Positions 24,616 to 33,637 are shown, numbered from the stretch's first letter. The stretch is 64,000 bases of DNA from CBDBCU01 sp965242615 (GCA_965242615.1 CBDESR010000005.1:682001-746000), one strand, 5' to 3'. A program made the numbers and translations. Notes: generated by a model from the sequence alone, not told the origin.

Positions 24616-25713
24616 ATGATGGGGAAACTGGCGGCTTTGGGGCGCTTTCTTACCGGCTGGTATGTAGTGGCGCCGTTGCTGATGGCGCTGGGGCTGGCGG
24701 TTGGGGGGTATCTCTTTTTTCAGGTGGCTCCGGGCAAGCCGAAAATCGGGGTGATTGACATTCCCTTTACCGGCATCGGGGAGGATGCGGCGTCCATTAT
24801 TACCGCTTATCTGGATTATGCCCGGCGGGAGCCGGAGATTAAGGGGGTGGTGGTAAAGCTTTCTACGCCGGGCGGGGGGGCATCGCCGAGCGAGCAGCTT
24901 TATATCGAGGCGCGGCGGCTGCGGGCGGAGAAGCCGGTGGTGATGGTGATGAACGGGTTGGTAGCCAGCGGCGGGTATATGATGGCTATGGGGGTCAACC
25001 ATACCTATGTCAAGACTTCGTCGGTAGTGGGCAATGTGGGGGTAGTAGCTCCGGCGGGGAGCATTCTGCCGCCGCGGTTCCCGGAGACGGTGATAACTAC
25101 CGGGCCGCAGAAGCTGACCGGGGCGTCGCGGCGGGATTGGATGGCGACGATGGACGGGCTGAAGGAAGCCTTCGTGGAAATGGTGGTGCAGGAACGGGGG
25201 GCGAAGCTGAAAATATCCCGGGAGGAATTGGCGGCCGGTCGGGTTTATTCGGGGATGGAAGCGGTGCGGTTGGGGTTGGCGGATGAAATCGGGAGCGACA
25301 GCGATGCCCTGGAGAAGGCGGCGGAACTGGCGGGGATTGGGGATTACGAAATCGTGGATGTGAATGTGGAAGTGAACCGGCGGTTTGTGCAGAACCTGCG
25401 CCGCATTTATTCGGCCAGTGGGGATGTGGATACGCCGTTGACGGCGGCAGACGCCCAATTGATGGGGCTACTGGCGAACCGGCAAACAATGGCGGCCGCC
25501 GGGGCAGTGGATCCGGCGGCGTTGCCCGATACGCCGCAAGCCGGCTGGGCGGAGTCGTTGGAATCGGCCGGGGGCGCGGCGGATTTGGCGGCGGTGGAGC
25601 GGCCGTTGGAGTATGGGGTATTCGGGGCGTCATTGCGGGAGACTTTCCCGGACTTTCCCCTCGAAATCAATCAACCGGAGTTTTATTATCTTTATGTCGG
25701 CGCCGCTCCGTAG
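24616..25713 (+). CDS. S49-family (SppA/SohB-like) membrane serine peptidase
   Basis: 365 residues with one N-terminal membrane segment (about 15-37) and a ClpP-like fold. The nucleophile is Ser118 in LVASGGYMMAM and the general-base Lys is probably Lys166 in TGPQKLTGA, spaced as in SppA. VVVKLSTPGGGASPSEQ is the oxyanion strand region. The C-terminal ~110 residues are extra to the catalytic core. Family members cleave signal-peptide remnants or membrane proteins. Two adjacent ATGs (24616, 24619) are possible. Its 3' end overlaps the next gene by 20 bases, so the genes form an operon. Confidence 0.88.
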   Translation: MMGKLAALGRFLTGWYVVAPLLMALGLAVGGYLFFQVAPGKPKIGVIDIPFTGIGEDAASIITAYLDYARREPEIKGVVVKLSTPGGGASPSEQLYIEARRLRAEKPVVMVMNGLVASGGYMMAMGVNHTYVKTSSVVGNVGVVAPAGSILPPRFPETVITTGPQKLTGASRRDWMATMDGLKEAFVEMVVQERGAKLKISREELAAGRVYSGMEAVRLGLADEIGSDSDALEKAAELAGIGDYEIVDVNVEVNRRFVQNLRRIYSASGDVDTPLTAADAQLMGLLANRQTMAAAGAVDPAALPDTPQAGWAESLESAGGAADLAAVERPLEYGVFGASLRETFPDFPLEINQPEFYYLYVGAAP

Positions 25714-26995
25714 AACTTTAATCCTGCTGCTGTTTCCGGTTTGCGCCGTGGCCTTTTTCGGGGCGGCGTACCTTTTCTTTTACTCCGGGGGGAGTTACAG
25801 TCCGCCGGCGGCGCCGGATATTGCCTTTACGGAGGCCGTTTCCCAGCCGGCGGATACGGCGGTCTTTGCGGACGAGCCGGTTTTTGCGGCGGCGGCTGTG
25901 GGCGCGCGGGGGACGCTGCTGGTCGATCTGGCGCATCGCAACGCCTTTTTTCAAGAGGAGTTGGCGGCCTTGCTAACGCGGGTAGCCGGCCGGGGTTACG
26001 GGGTAGAGTTTTTGGAGGAAGGGGAGGAACTGGAGGATGAACTGCGGGCGGCGGCGGCGTTGCTGGTCATCCTGCCGCGGGAGGCTTACAGCGGGAAAGA
26101 GGCGGCTTTGGCTGCGGATTTTGCGGCCCGGGGCGGGCGGGTGTTGCTGATTGCGGACCCGGGGCGGCCGCATCAGATAAACAGCCTGGCGGAACCTCTG
26201 GGGGTGTCCTTCCGTCCCGATTACCTGTATAACCAGACGGAGTATGACACTAATTATCAGGAAATCTTTGTGCGGGATTTCCAAGCGGATGCGGTTACTT
26301 CCGGAGTGCAGGAAATAGCCCTTTACTATTCCGGTTCCATTGAATCGGCCGGGCCGGGACTGGCATTCACCGACGGCAACACTTATTCCAGCCTGGGGGA
26401 GCCGCTGACGGCGCGGTCGCCCCTTGCGGTGGGGGCGAACCCCAATGTGCTGGCGGCCCATGACCTGACTTTTATGATTCCCCCCTATAACGGGGTGCGG
26501 GATAATGACCGCCTACTGGCGAACATTGCGGATTTTCTGACTGGGGGGCAGGTGGAATACCGGCTTACGGACTATCCGCACTTTTTGCAAGGGGATGTGG
26601 ACTTGCTGCTGGGGCGGCCGGAGTTGGTGGACTTGGGGTCGCGGCTGAAAGCGCGGCTGGCCGCCGGAGGCAGCCGGGCGGCGGTACAGCGGCTAGACAA
26701 TGGCGGGCGGGATACGGTGTTTCTGGGGCTGTACGATGATGCAACAGCGGTGGCCCGCTACCTGGATGCTTTGGGCATTTATGTGGAGGAAAGCGGCATC
26801 AACGCGCCCTTTGCGCCGGGCTTGGCCCGGGAAGGGACGGGACTGCTGGCGTTGTACCGGGCGGGAGAGCGGGAAGTATTGATAGTTCTGGCGGATACGC
26901 CGGAAGGGTTGCAAGAAATTGTCGGTCAACTGGAATCGGGGGATTTTCGCCGGGGCCTAGTGGCTGATTATGCAGGGGTGTATAAAACCGAATGA
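25694..26995 (+). CDS. DUF4350-like membrane-anchored protein
   Basis: 433 residues from the ATG at 25694; an upstream in-frame ATG at 25613 lies inside the peptidase gene and is less likely. The N-terminus is a signal anchor (RTLILLLFPVCAVAFFGAAYLFF). The extracytoplasmic part has a GATase-like alpha/beta domain (LLVDLAHRNAFF, LLVILPREAYSGKEA, GGRVLLIADPG), as in DUF4350. Such proteins often accompany MoxR/transglutaminase-type membrane operons; here the partners are a peptidase and a lipoprotein. Its stop overlaps the next start by four bases. Confidence 0.75.
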   Translation: MSAPLRRTLILLLFPVCAVAFFGAAYLFFYSGGSYSPPAAPDIAFTEAVSQPADTAVFADEPVFAAAAVGARGTLLVDLAHRNAFFQEELAALLTRVAGRGYGVEFLEEGEELEDELRAAAALLVILPREAYSGKEAALAADFAARGGRVLLIADPGRPHQINSLAEPLGVSFRPDYLYNQTEYDTNYQEIFVRDFQADAVTSGVQEIALYYSGSIESAGPGLAFTDGNTYSSLGEPLTARSPLAVGANPNVLAAHDLTFMIPPYNGVRDNDRLLANIADFLTGGQVEYRLTDYPHFLQGDVDLLLGRPELVDLGSRLKARLAAGGSRAAVQRLDNGGRDTVFLGLYDDATAVARYLDALGIYVEESGINAPFAPGLAREGTGLLALYRAGEREVLIVLADTPEGLQEIVGQLESGDFRRGLVADYAGVYKTE

Positions 26996-28533
26996 AAGTA
27001 AAGTTGGGTCGGCGCTGGGTACTGCCGGCGGTAGGAATTTTGGCGTTGCTGCTGGCGGCGGGGTGCGCCGCCGGGTCGCCGGCAGCGGAGCCGGCGCCGG
27101 TATTGGACAGCAGGCCGGGGCTGGCTATGACGCCGGCGACGGCCGGGGGCGGGATGACGCCGGCGGTGGACCAGGAACTGCTGGCGGAGTTTGCGGCCAG
27201 TCAGGAAGCCATCAACGGCGATTGGGATGCCTTTCACGCCGAATTTGACGCTTGGCGGGCCGGTTTGACAGCGTGCGACCGGAGCGCGGTGACGGCGGCC
27301 TTGCGGGAGTTTGCCGGGGAGTTTGGCGGCATTACGGCGTTGGCGCGGGATTTGCCGGCCAGCGGGATTACCCGGGGGCTGGCGTATCCGGTTATGGATG
27401 CGGCGGCGGTCGAGGGTATGCTGCTGGGGGAGTATCGGGATAATTGGCAGCCGGGCAACACGGCATTGGCGGCGGCGGTGCAGACGCAGCGGGATGCGGC
27501 GGCGGTGGTACTGCGGGATACGGCGGAGCGACTGGATGAACTGGGGGAAAGGGATGACCCGGAGCAGCGGGCGGCGGCGGAAAGTCTGAAAGACGCCTTG
27601 GAACCCATCAGCGCGGCTTGGGATGAGTTGCATCAGGATTACGCCGCACTGAGTCGGGAGCAGGGGGAAATTGTCCCGGTCGAGGAAGTCATCGATAGAG
27701 TGGGTGACCTGCTGACCCGCTTGACCGGGGAGGTTCTGGAGCCGCTGCAAAAGCTGGAATCAGAGGATGATGCGGTAGCTGAGGTGGCGGACAATTTGGC
27801 GATGGCGGCCAAGGCGGAACAGGCGGCGATGGGGGAATTGCTGGACGGCATTACTTTGCGGTCGCAGGAAAGGGAAGCGGCCGCCGCGGAAGGGCCGCCG
27901 GTGGGACTGGAGGAGTTGCTGGGATTAGTGCCGGAAACCGGCGGGGATGATACCGGGTCGGACGCTGCGCCGGAAGGGGCGGGCAATGGGGAACCGCCGC
28001 CGCCCCCGCCGCTGGAGCCGGTGGATAATGGGGACTTGTTTGCGGTGATGAGCGCGGAAGTGGACGCCGCTAATGATGCCCGCAAGAGCGGCAACCGGGA
28101 GTTGAAAAAACTGACCGAGGGGGTTAAGGAGTCGGACCGGCAGGCTTTGGCGGAGTTTGGCGCCGCATTGAACCGGCTGCAAGGGGAGTGGGAGGATTTC
28201 CACGCCGGCTATGATGATTGGGTGAGTGTGGAGGGCGGGTGCGACCGGGCGGCGGCGGCGCAGGCGTTGGCCGGGTTTCAGCAGCGGTTTAACTTGCTGG
28301 GAGCGCGGGTGCGGGGGTTGTCGCAAGCGTCTTACCTGCGGCCGACAGCGGATTTGCTGACGGCGGCGGTTAGCGGCGAGGAAGCGGCGTTACGGGCTTT
28401 GACCAGTTCATGGCAGCCGTACGCCGCCGATATATACCGGCCGCTGGATCGGGAACGGGCCAAGTCGGATAATTTGCGGCGGCAAGCCGACCGGCGGACT
28501 TTGGAAGCGATGGAGCGGTTTGGGGGAGGGTAG
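26992..28533 (+). CDS. Lipoprotein with internal duplication
   Basis: 513 residues, lipobox LLAAGC near residue 25, hence membrane-attached. Two helical halves are related: one (about 60-180) with GDWDAFHAEFDAWRAG...CDR...AALREF, the other (about 395-500) with GEWEDFHAGYDDWVSV...CDR...QALAGF, each followed by L-x(n)-SWQP or NWQP motifs. A Pro/Glu/Gly linker (about 300-345) joins them. No family recognised. It closes the peptidase/DUF4350 operon, overlapping the previous stop (ATGA). Confidence 0.75.
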   Translation: MKVKLGRRWVLPAVGILALLLAAGCAAGSPAAEPAPVLDSRPGLAMTPATAGGGMTPAVDQELLAEFAASQEAINGDWDAFHAEFDAWRAGLTACDRSAVTAALREFAGEFGGITALARDLPASGITRGLAYPVMDAAAVEGMLLGEYRDNWQPGNTALAAAVQTQRDAAAVVLRDTAERLDELGERDDPEQRAAAESLKDALEPISAAWDELHQDYAALSREQGEIVPVEEVIDRVGDLLTRLTGEVLEPLQKLESEDDAVAEVADNLAMAAKAEQAAMGELLDGITLRSQEREAAAAEGPPVGLEELLGLVPETGGDDTGSDAAPEGAGNGEPPPPPPLEPVDNGDLFAVMSAEVDAANDARKSGNRELKKLTEGVKESDRQALAEFGAALNRLQGEWEDFHAGYDDWVSVEGGCDRAAAAQALAGFQQRFNLLGARVRGLSQASYLRPTADLLTAAVSGEEAALRALTSSWQPYAADIYRPLDRERAKSDNLRRQADRRTLEAMERFGGG

Positions 28534-28550
28534 TTCCCCCGGCTTTTGCG

Positions 28551-28583
28551 CCTTTCATCCGCAACTTCCTGCCGGATGAAAGG
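28551..28583. terminator. Hairpin between convergent genes, possible bidirectional terminator
   Basis: CCTTTCATCCG (28551-28561) and CGGATGAAAGG (28573-28583) form a perfect 11-bp stem with an 11-base loop between the lipoprotein stop (28533) and the end of the minus-strand gene (28612). No T-tract is present on either side, so termination is inferred from position. Confidence 0.5.
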
Positions 28584-28611
28584 TAAGCCTTTGCCGTATT
28601 CCTGACATAGG

Positions 28612-28935
28612 TCAGTCGATATACCCTTGCCGCCGCCCCCACTCGAGCCAATACTCGGACATTTTCGGAATCCGGCCGGCGTATTCCGGCGGCACCGGGT
28701 TTTCGCCGCTGATGGCCCGCAATGCCGCAAACCAATGCCCGCCGCGCTCTTGTAATTCCCGCAGCAACAGGGGGATGGCGGCCACGCCCATTCCGATGAT
28801 TTCTTGATAGGCCGGGTGGTCTTTCTTTTGAGTGGAGGAGGAGAGCATACCGGTTTCCCGCCGCCACTGGTCGGCGAGGGCGCGGAACCGGGTTTGCAGG
28901 TTGGCGGGGGCGTCGGGCTTAATCTGCTGCTGCAT
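28612..28935 (-). CDS. Conserved-looking small protein (HPAYQEIIGMG family)
   Basis: 107 residues with a recognisable pattern: LSSSTQKKDHPAYQEIIGMG, AIPLLLRELQ, HWFAALRAISGENPVP and a Trp-rich end (YWLEWGRRQGYID). Proteins of this pattern recur widely in cyanobacteria and Chloroflexota, often in accessory regions, without an assigned function. TATAGT (28949-28944 on the minus strand) lies 8 bases before the ATG, implying a leaderless message and no ribosome-binding site. Confidence 0.7.
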   Translation of the reverse strand: MQQQIKPDAPANLQTRFRALADQWRRETGMLSSSTQKKDHPAYQEIIGMGVAAIPLLLRELQERGGHWFAALRAISGENPVPPEYAGRIPKMSEYWLEWGRRQGYID

Positions 28936-29103
28936 AATGGTTGACTATACACTGGCGGGCGGGATGGGGCTTGCCCTGTGAAGGTATAATTGCCAAAGAA
29001 CTTGTTTGTTAGGAACCGAGAACCTAGCCAGCAAGATACTTTGGTGATACGCTAGGGTGAGTCTCGGGTTGTCCCCGGGAAACTTGAGCCGGAGAGTCGG
29101 ATT

Positions 29104-30219
29104 ATGTCCGAAACGCCTTTGCCCGCCGCCCTGCACCTGCCCGGCCTATCCGTCCAGGGCTTTCGGGGCATTCCCCACCTCGAGATTGAGCGGTTGGGGC
29201 GGGTTACGCTGCTTGCCGGGGAGAACGGGGTAGGCAAGACCACGTTGCTGGATGCCGTGCGTCTTTACGCCGCGCAGGGCAGTTATTCTACTATCCGGAG
29301 GACGTTGCTCGACAATGACGAAGTTATCATTGTCAGTGACGACAATGACAACGCGATAGCTGTCCCCGACTTCGAGTCTCTCTTTTATGGCCGCCAGCCC
29401 GCGCTGGAATCCTACATAGCCATAACTTCCGGTCAGCGGGATCCCACTCTCTATATCCGGCCAGGGTTGGGGCTTTTTCAGAGGTACTGGACGGCGCACG
29501 AGGATTCTATGGAAGGGCTTGATACTTTGCTCGAAGTGTATCTGCCGGGCCTTGAGGGGAAAGTCAGGATGAACGTCCGCTCTGAACGGAATCCGATTAC
29601 CTATCGCGCCCAAGTATCCGAAAAACTTGCGGACTCCTCGGAAATTATCTGTCAGAAACTCGGGCCAAACGTCCTCAACAACTCGGATGTAGCGGCTTTC
29701 TGGAGCAGTGTAGCTCTTACCGAAGGCGAAACGCGCGCCCTATACGCTTTGCGGCTGATTTACGGCGATGCAATAGAACGGGTGGCGGCAGTAGATGAAT
29801 CTGTTACTCCTCCCCGCTCCGGCCGGCGTATGTTGGTGAAAGTTAAAGGTCTGGGCGACCGGGTGCCCCTGCGGAGTTTGGGCGACGGCGCCCTCCGAAT
29901 GTACAGTGTAGCTTTGGCCTTGGCCAGCAGTCCCGGCAGCCTTTTGCTGATTGACGAGGTGGAAAACGGCATCCATCACTCGGTGCAAGCTGACTTCTGG
30001 AAAATGGTCCTCCAGACCGCTCAGGAGAACAACATCCAGGTCATAGCCACTACCCATAGCTGGGACTGCGTGGTTGGTTTTGCCAAGTCGGTGCGGGACT
30101 TGGCAGAGATGGACGGAGCCTTCGTTCGGTTGGAGAAAACTGACACCGCAATGCGGGCCGTATTGTATTCCCGGCAGAACCTTATCGCCGCCGCCAAGCA
30201 CGGCATCGAGAACCGGTAG
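29104..30219 (+). CDS. AAA ATPase of an OLD/PARIS-like two-gene system
   Basis: 371 residues, ABC/SMC-class ATPase of the AAA_15/AAA_21 type. Residues 16-30 carry the family start LSVQGFRGIPHLEIE. Walker A is GENGVGKTT (about 40), the signature is SLGDGALRM (about 260) and Walker B is LLLIDEVENGIH (about 282), with a switch His in TTHSWD. It is short because the coiled-coil arms are reduced. GGAGAG precedes the ATG. Three bases downstream starts a TOPRIM gene, the ATPase-plus-TOPRIM pairing typical of OLD-family and PARIS anti-phage systems. A defence role is inferred from this pairing. Confidence 0.88.
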   Translation: MSETPLPAALHLPGLSVQGFRGIPHLEIERLGRVTLLAGENGVGKTTLLDAVRLYAAQGSYSTIRRTLLDNDEVIIVSDDNDNAIAVPDFESLFYGRQPALESYIAITSGQRDPTLYIRPGLGLFQRYWTAHEDSMEGLDTLLEVYLPGLEGKVRMNVRSERNPITYRAQVSEKLADSSEIICQKLGPNVLNNSDVAAFWSSVALTEGETRALYALRLIYGDAIERVAAVDESVTPPRSGRRMLVKVKGLGDRVPLRSLGDGALRMYSVALALASSPGSLLLIDEVENGIHHSVQADFWKMVLQTAQENNIQVIATTHSWDCVVGFAKSVRDLAEMDGAFVRLEKTDTAMRAVLYSRQNLIAAAKHGIENR

Positions 30220-30222
30220 CCT

Positions 30223-31000
30223 ATGGCGCATATTGAAAAGGCCGGTATGGAACCCCAAGTTTTGCTTGTCGAAGGCCAGAACGACAAGCACGTAGTCTGG
30301 CAAATTTGCCGGCGTTGTCCCGAACTGCCGGACTTCCTCATCCAAGACCGGGATAACATCGAGCAACTTCTCGACTCCATCGGCGCTGAGTTGAACGCTC
30401 CGGGTTTGCGAACATTGGGCATTCTGGTGGATACCGACACTGACCAAACGGCCCGGTGGGATGCCATAAGGTACCGATTAGCCGCCGAAGGCATAACACT
30501 CCCCGGAGCTCCTCAAACGCTCGGCGCTCGTGTTGACACCACAAGCAAGCCGCGCGTCGGTGTTTGGCTGATGCCAAATAACGCAACGCCCGGGGAACTG
30601 GAGGATTTCGTGGCCCAGATGATCCCTCCCAGCGACCCGGTGTGGCTCCGGTCACAGCAATACATCGACCTGATACCATTAGCCGACCGTAAATTCCCTC
30701 AAAACAAGATAACGCGGTATTCTCAACACGTGTTGGCATAAGTCAAAACAAGAGAAAATCGACCTGACCAAGAAAGGGATTCCTATTGATTCTCTAGCAC
30801 TGCTTTGGCTCCGACAATGCTGTTTTTAGCAATGCCAACACGTGTTGAGAATACCGATAACGCGCGCTCAAGTGCACGCTTGGTTAGCTACCCGCAAAGA
30901 ACCCCGACAAATGGGGTTAGCGATACGCGCTCGCGACCTGGAAATCTCTGGCCCCCTTTGCCAAGATTTTGTCAGCTGGCTTGCCGACTTGTTTGGCTAA
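30223..31000 (+). pseudogene. DUF3226/TOPRIM nuclease-like gene interrupted by a MITE
   Basis: The intact part is 172 codons (30223-30741). It has TOPRIM features: LLVEGQNDKHVVW with the catalytic Glu, then LGILVDTDTD as the DxD motif, as in DUF3226 and related effectors. The last eight codons (RYSQHVLA) and the stop come from a 140-bp MITE at 30716-30855. Deleting the MITE and one 8-bp repeat joins ITR to a 44-residue open frame (starting AQVHAWLATRKEPRQMGLAI, ending WLADLFG) that stops at 30998-31000 and reads as normal protein. The gene is thus truncated; whether the shortened product works is unknown. Confidence 0.88.
30716..30855. mobile_element. 140-bp MITE with 24-bp inverted ends and 8-bp target duplication
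   Basis: The ends GGTATTCTCAACACGTGTTG... (30716-30739) and its exact complement (30832-30855) are perfect 24-base inverted repeats. GATAACGC flanks both sides (30708-30715 and 30856-30863), an 8-bp target duplication. There is no ORF. Terminal GG and 8-bp duplications are known from several IS families (for example ISL3 and IS6), but the parent element is not in this window. A shorter relative is at 24441-24527. Confidence 0.92.
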
Positions 31001-31018
31001 ACCGCTAACCGACCCTAA

Positions 31019-32008
31019 CTACTCCCAACGGGCAAAGCCCATTGCGCACCCGGTTCCGGCTGCCGACCGGTAGCACGGCACATAGTCCACTACTTGCATA
31101 TCCAGGTGTTCTACGGCCCCGGCGACGGCAATCCAGTTACGGATTTCCGAGTTGCCGGAGTTCAGCTTGTTGCGGGGCAAGGCGGCCAGGGCGGCGGCGT
31201 CCCGGTTCTGCATCGCCTTCAGCACGGCGTTATCCAGTTCCTCGTCGATGACAAAATGGCTGAGGCCGCCGGAGGCGATTACCGCGACCCGGGCGTCTCC
31301 CGGCCATTCCTGAACGGCGGCGCGCACGGCTTGGCCCAGTTCGTAGCAGCGTTGCGGCCTAACTTGGTTGGGCGGGTAGTAGGTGTTGACCATTATCGGT
31401 AGGGCGGGAATGGGCCGCTGCCGCAAAATGCGCTGGTACAAGTAGCCGAAAGCGTGGCCCATACCCTGTCCGGCCGGCAGGCGGCGGGAATGCGCTACAT
31501 CAAACTGGCGGTCAACTAGATATTCAATCAGATGGCGGCCCAAGTCGGCGGCTACCGGGTAGTCGATTTCCCGGTCGGCGAACCAGCCCCAAGCGTTGGC
31601 TTTGCGGTGGGCCGGCGCGGTGTCGGGAATGGCAACCGGGACGCTGCGGATGGTGTCGCCCCAATAGACCAGCACGGCCGGCATATTGCCGTCATTGAAC
31701 AGCTCCAACTGGTCATCGCCAATCATCACCACAATGTCCGGGGCCGCTTGCTCCAGGGTCTGGCCCAAAGCGGCGATACCCTGCTGGCAGGCGGCATAGC
31801 GGGTCTGGAACTTGTCGGCGGTCAATTCCCGGGCGATGACGGCGGCGTCGGCGGTGGACAGCAATTCCTCGAAAGAGTAGGGCTTGCCGTCCGCCGCCCA
31901 CAGTTCCTGATGCCGTTTATCCCCCTCGCCGTAAGCCCGCCACAACTCCGGCGGAGTGCTTAACTGTGGGCTGTGGGACGAACCGATGCCCAATACAATA
32001 TCTGCCAT
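31019..32008 (-). CDS. LigB-family extradiol dioxygenase (class III)
   Basis: 329 residues from the ATG at 32008, chosen because AGGGAGGG (32012-32020 region) precedes it; an upstream in-frame start at 32044 lacks such a site. Iron-ligand histidines of the family are expected in GSSHSPQL (near residue 10) and later in HSRRLPAGQGMGHAFGY. ASGGLSHFV (near residue 250) is the conserved His/Ser-containing loop. Relatives cleave catechols such as protocatechuate or gallate in the meta position. The alpha (LigA) subunit is not adjacent, so the substrate is not assignable. The gene lies convergent to the broken TOPRIM gene. Confidence 0.85.
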   Translation of the reverse strand: MADIVLGIGSSHSPQLSTPPELWRAYGEGDKRHQELWAADGKPYSFEELLSTADAAVIARELTADKFQTRYAACQQGIAALGQTLEQAAPDIVVMIGDDQLELFNDGNMPAVLVYWGDTIRSVPVAIPDTAPAHRKANAWGWFADREIDYPVAADLGRHLIEYLVDRQFDVAHSRRLPAGQGMGHAFGYLYQRILRQRPIPALPIMVNTYYPPNQVRPQRCYELGQAVRAAVQEWPGDARVAVIASGGLSHFVIDEELDNAVLKAMQNRDAAALAALPRNKLNSGNSEIRNWIAVAGAVEHLDMQVVDYVPCYRSAAGTGCAMGFARWE

Positions 32009-32215
32009 AACTTTCCCTCCCGTGTTCCCGGTCAGCCATCCCAACCGGGACGCTCAACTTGCGGCCGGTAATTTCCGTTATGGTAGCATAAATTGTCAAC
32101 CTGATTGGCCGGGGTGATTGAATTGCTTAACCCTTTATGGTGTTTTGCGGCCGGCGTACCGATAAACCGGTAAAGGGTGTATAATGCCCGCAACTACCAA
32201 GCAAGAGGCCGAAAA

Positions 32216-32494
32216 ATGGAGTTCCGCTTTATCCTAACCGACTACATCCAACAAGCTATGTCCCAAGCCGTTTTTGAGGACGTCGGCGACGGTACCTTTG
32301 GCGGGAGTATTCCGCCCTGCATCGGAGCCTTTGCCTTCGGCGAAACCGTGGCCGAATGCCGGGAGGAGTTGCAGTCCGTCCTCGAGGGCTGGATTTTGAC
32401 CGGCTTGTGGTGGGGACATCCCTTGCCGGTAGTGGCGGGCATTGACCTGAACCCGATTAAGGAGCCGGCCCGTGAACCGGTGGAATCCCTGTAG
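32216..32494 (+). CDS. hicB: HicB-type antitoxin
   Basis: 92 residues. The degenerate RNase-H-like HicB fold is seen in EDVGDGTFGGSIPPCIGAFAFGETVAECREELQSVLEGWI. No C-terminal DNA-binding domain is obvious. The ATG at 32216 follows AGAGG, and a TATAAT (32180-32185) upstream suggests a short leader. It overlaps the HicA gene by 23 bases, the arrangement expected for an antitoxin-first module, where it would neutralise the toxin and repress the operon. Confidence 0.88.
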   Translation: MEFRFILTDYIQQAMSQAVFEDVGDGTFGGSIPPCIGAFAFGETVAECREELQSVLEGWILTGLWWGHPLPVVAGIDLNPIKEPAREPVESL

Positions 32495-32705
32495 CCGGCG
32501 GGAAGTTATCCGGCGGTTAAGGGGACTAGGATTTGACGGTCCCTTTCCCGGCGGCGACCATTCCTATATGCAGTTTGAGGGCCGTCGATTAACTATTCCC
32601 TCAAACCGAGAATACCCGGTGGACCAGTTGCGCTACGTGCTGCGCCAAGCTGCCCGAGCATTGGGCCGGGCTATTCCTGTCGAGGAATGGAATACCCTTT
32701 CCTGA
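32472..32705 (+). CDS. hicA: HicA-type mRNA interferase toxin
   Basis: 77 residues from a GTG at 32472. HicA is a small dsRBD-fold RNase acting on mRNA. The catalytic His is in FPGGDHSYMQF (near residue 30), followed by GRRLTIPSNREYPVDQLRYVLRQAARALG, the usual family end. It overlaps the upstream hicB. Together they form a type II toxin-antitoxin pair. Confidence 0.88.
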   Translation: MNRWNPCSRREVIRRLRGLGFDGPFPGGDHSYMQFEGRRLTIPSNREYPVDQLRYVLRQAARALGRAIPVEEWNTLS

Positions 32706-32728
32706 CGAACTAGCCGACCGGTATTGCC

Positions 32729-33637
32729 TTGAACGAACAGCCATCGGCCAACTTGCTATCACCCCTTGCCGCAGCCACCGTCCGCGCCCCCGGCGTTTGC
32801 GGGGAACTGGCGCAGGGGATGTTGGGGGATGATTATTTTCTGGTAACTTGCCCGGTGGATTTTTTTGCCCGGGTGCGGGTGGAGCTTTACCAAGAGCTTT
32901 CTGAAGTGACCGCCCCGCCCGACTGCGCCAAAACCGCCGCCGCCGTAGCCCATACCCTGGCTTATCTCGACCGCCCCGACCTCGGCGCGCGGGTCAGCGT
33001 CAGCAATCCTATACCACGGGGCAAGGGGATGGGCAGCAGCAGCGCTGACTTGGCCGCCGCCATCGCCGCTACCGGCTTGGCGTTAGGCGTTGCTTTATCC
33101 CCGGCGGAAATCGGCCGTATCGCCTTGCAAGTGGAGCCTACCGATGGGGTGATGTTCCCCGGCATTGCCCTTTTTGACCATCGCAACGGTAATCTAATCG
33201 AGGAATTAGGCCGGCCGATGCCTTTGGAAGTTATTGCCCTCGACTTTGGCGGGGCGGTGGATACGGTGGAGTTCAACCGGGTTGACCGCCGTCCCCAATG
33301 GCAGGCGATTCAAGCGCAGACCGCTGCGGCTCTGGACTTGGTGCGGGAAGGTTTGGCCCGGGGCGACGCCCGGCGGTTGGGGCAGGGCGCATCCCTTAGC
33401 GCCGCCGCCAGTCAGCAGGTATTGTTCAAGCCCCGGCTGCCGGATGTCGTCCGCTTTGCCGAAACTGTGAACGCAGTCGGCGTCAATGTAGCCCATAGCG
33501 GCGTGGTTATCGGGGTGCTGCTGGACGCTAGGGAACGGCGCGGCCGGTCGGTGTTTCGCCAAGCCCGGCAAGCCTTCCCGGAGGCCGCCGCCATTCACCA
33601 TCTGCGGGTCATTGGCGGCGGAGTGCAGGCGGTTTAA
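32729..33637 (+). CDS. GHMP kinase, L-threonine kinase (PduX)-like
   Basis: 302 residues from a TTG at 32729. GHMP-kinase motifs: APGVCGELAQG near the N-terminus and the ATP loop PIPRGKGMGSSSADLAAAI near residue 95; the C-terminal AHSGVVIGVLLD is motif 3. The combination PGxCGELxQG with PxxxGxGxSSA is typical of PduX, which phosphorylates L-threonine for the cobalamin side chain. No other cobalamin gene is in the window, so the exact substrate is inferred. It begins 23 bases after hicA. Confidence 0.85.
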   Translation: MNEQPSANLLSPLAAATVRAPGVCGELAQGMLGDDYFLVTCPVDFFARVRVELYQELSEVTAPPDCAKTAAAVAHTLAYLDRPDLGARVSVSNPIPRGKGMGSSSADLAAAIAATGLALGVALSPAEIGRIALQVEPTDGVMFPGIALFDHRNGNLIEELGRPMPLEVIALDFGGAVDTVEFNRVDRRPQWQAIQAQTAAALDLVREGLARGDARRLGQGASLSAAASQQVLFKPRLPDVVRFAETVNAVGVNVAHSGVVIGVLLDARERRGRSVFRQARQAFPEAAAIHHLRVIGGGVQAV

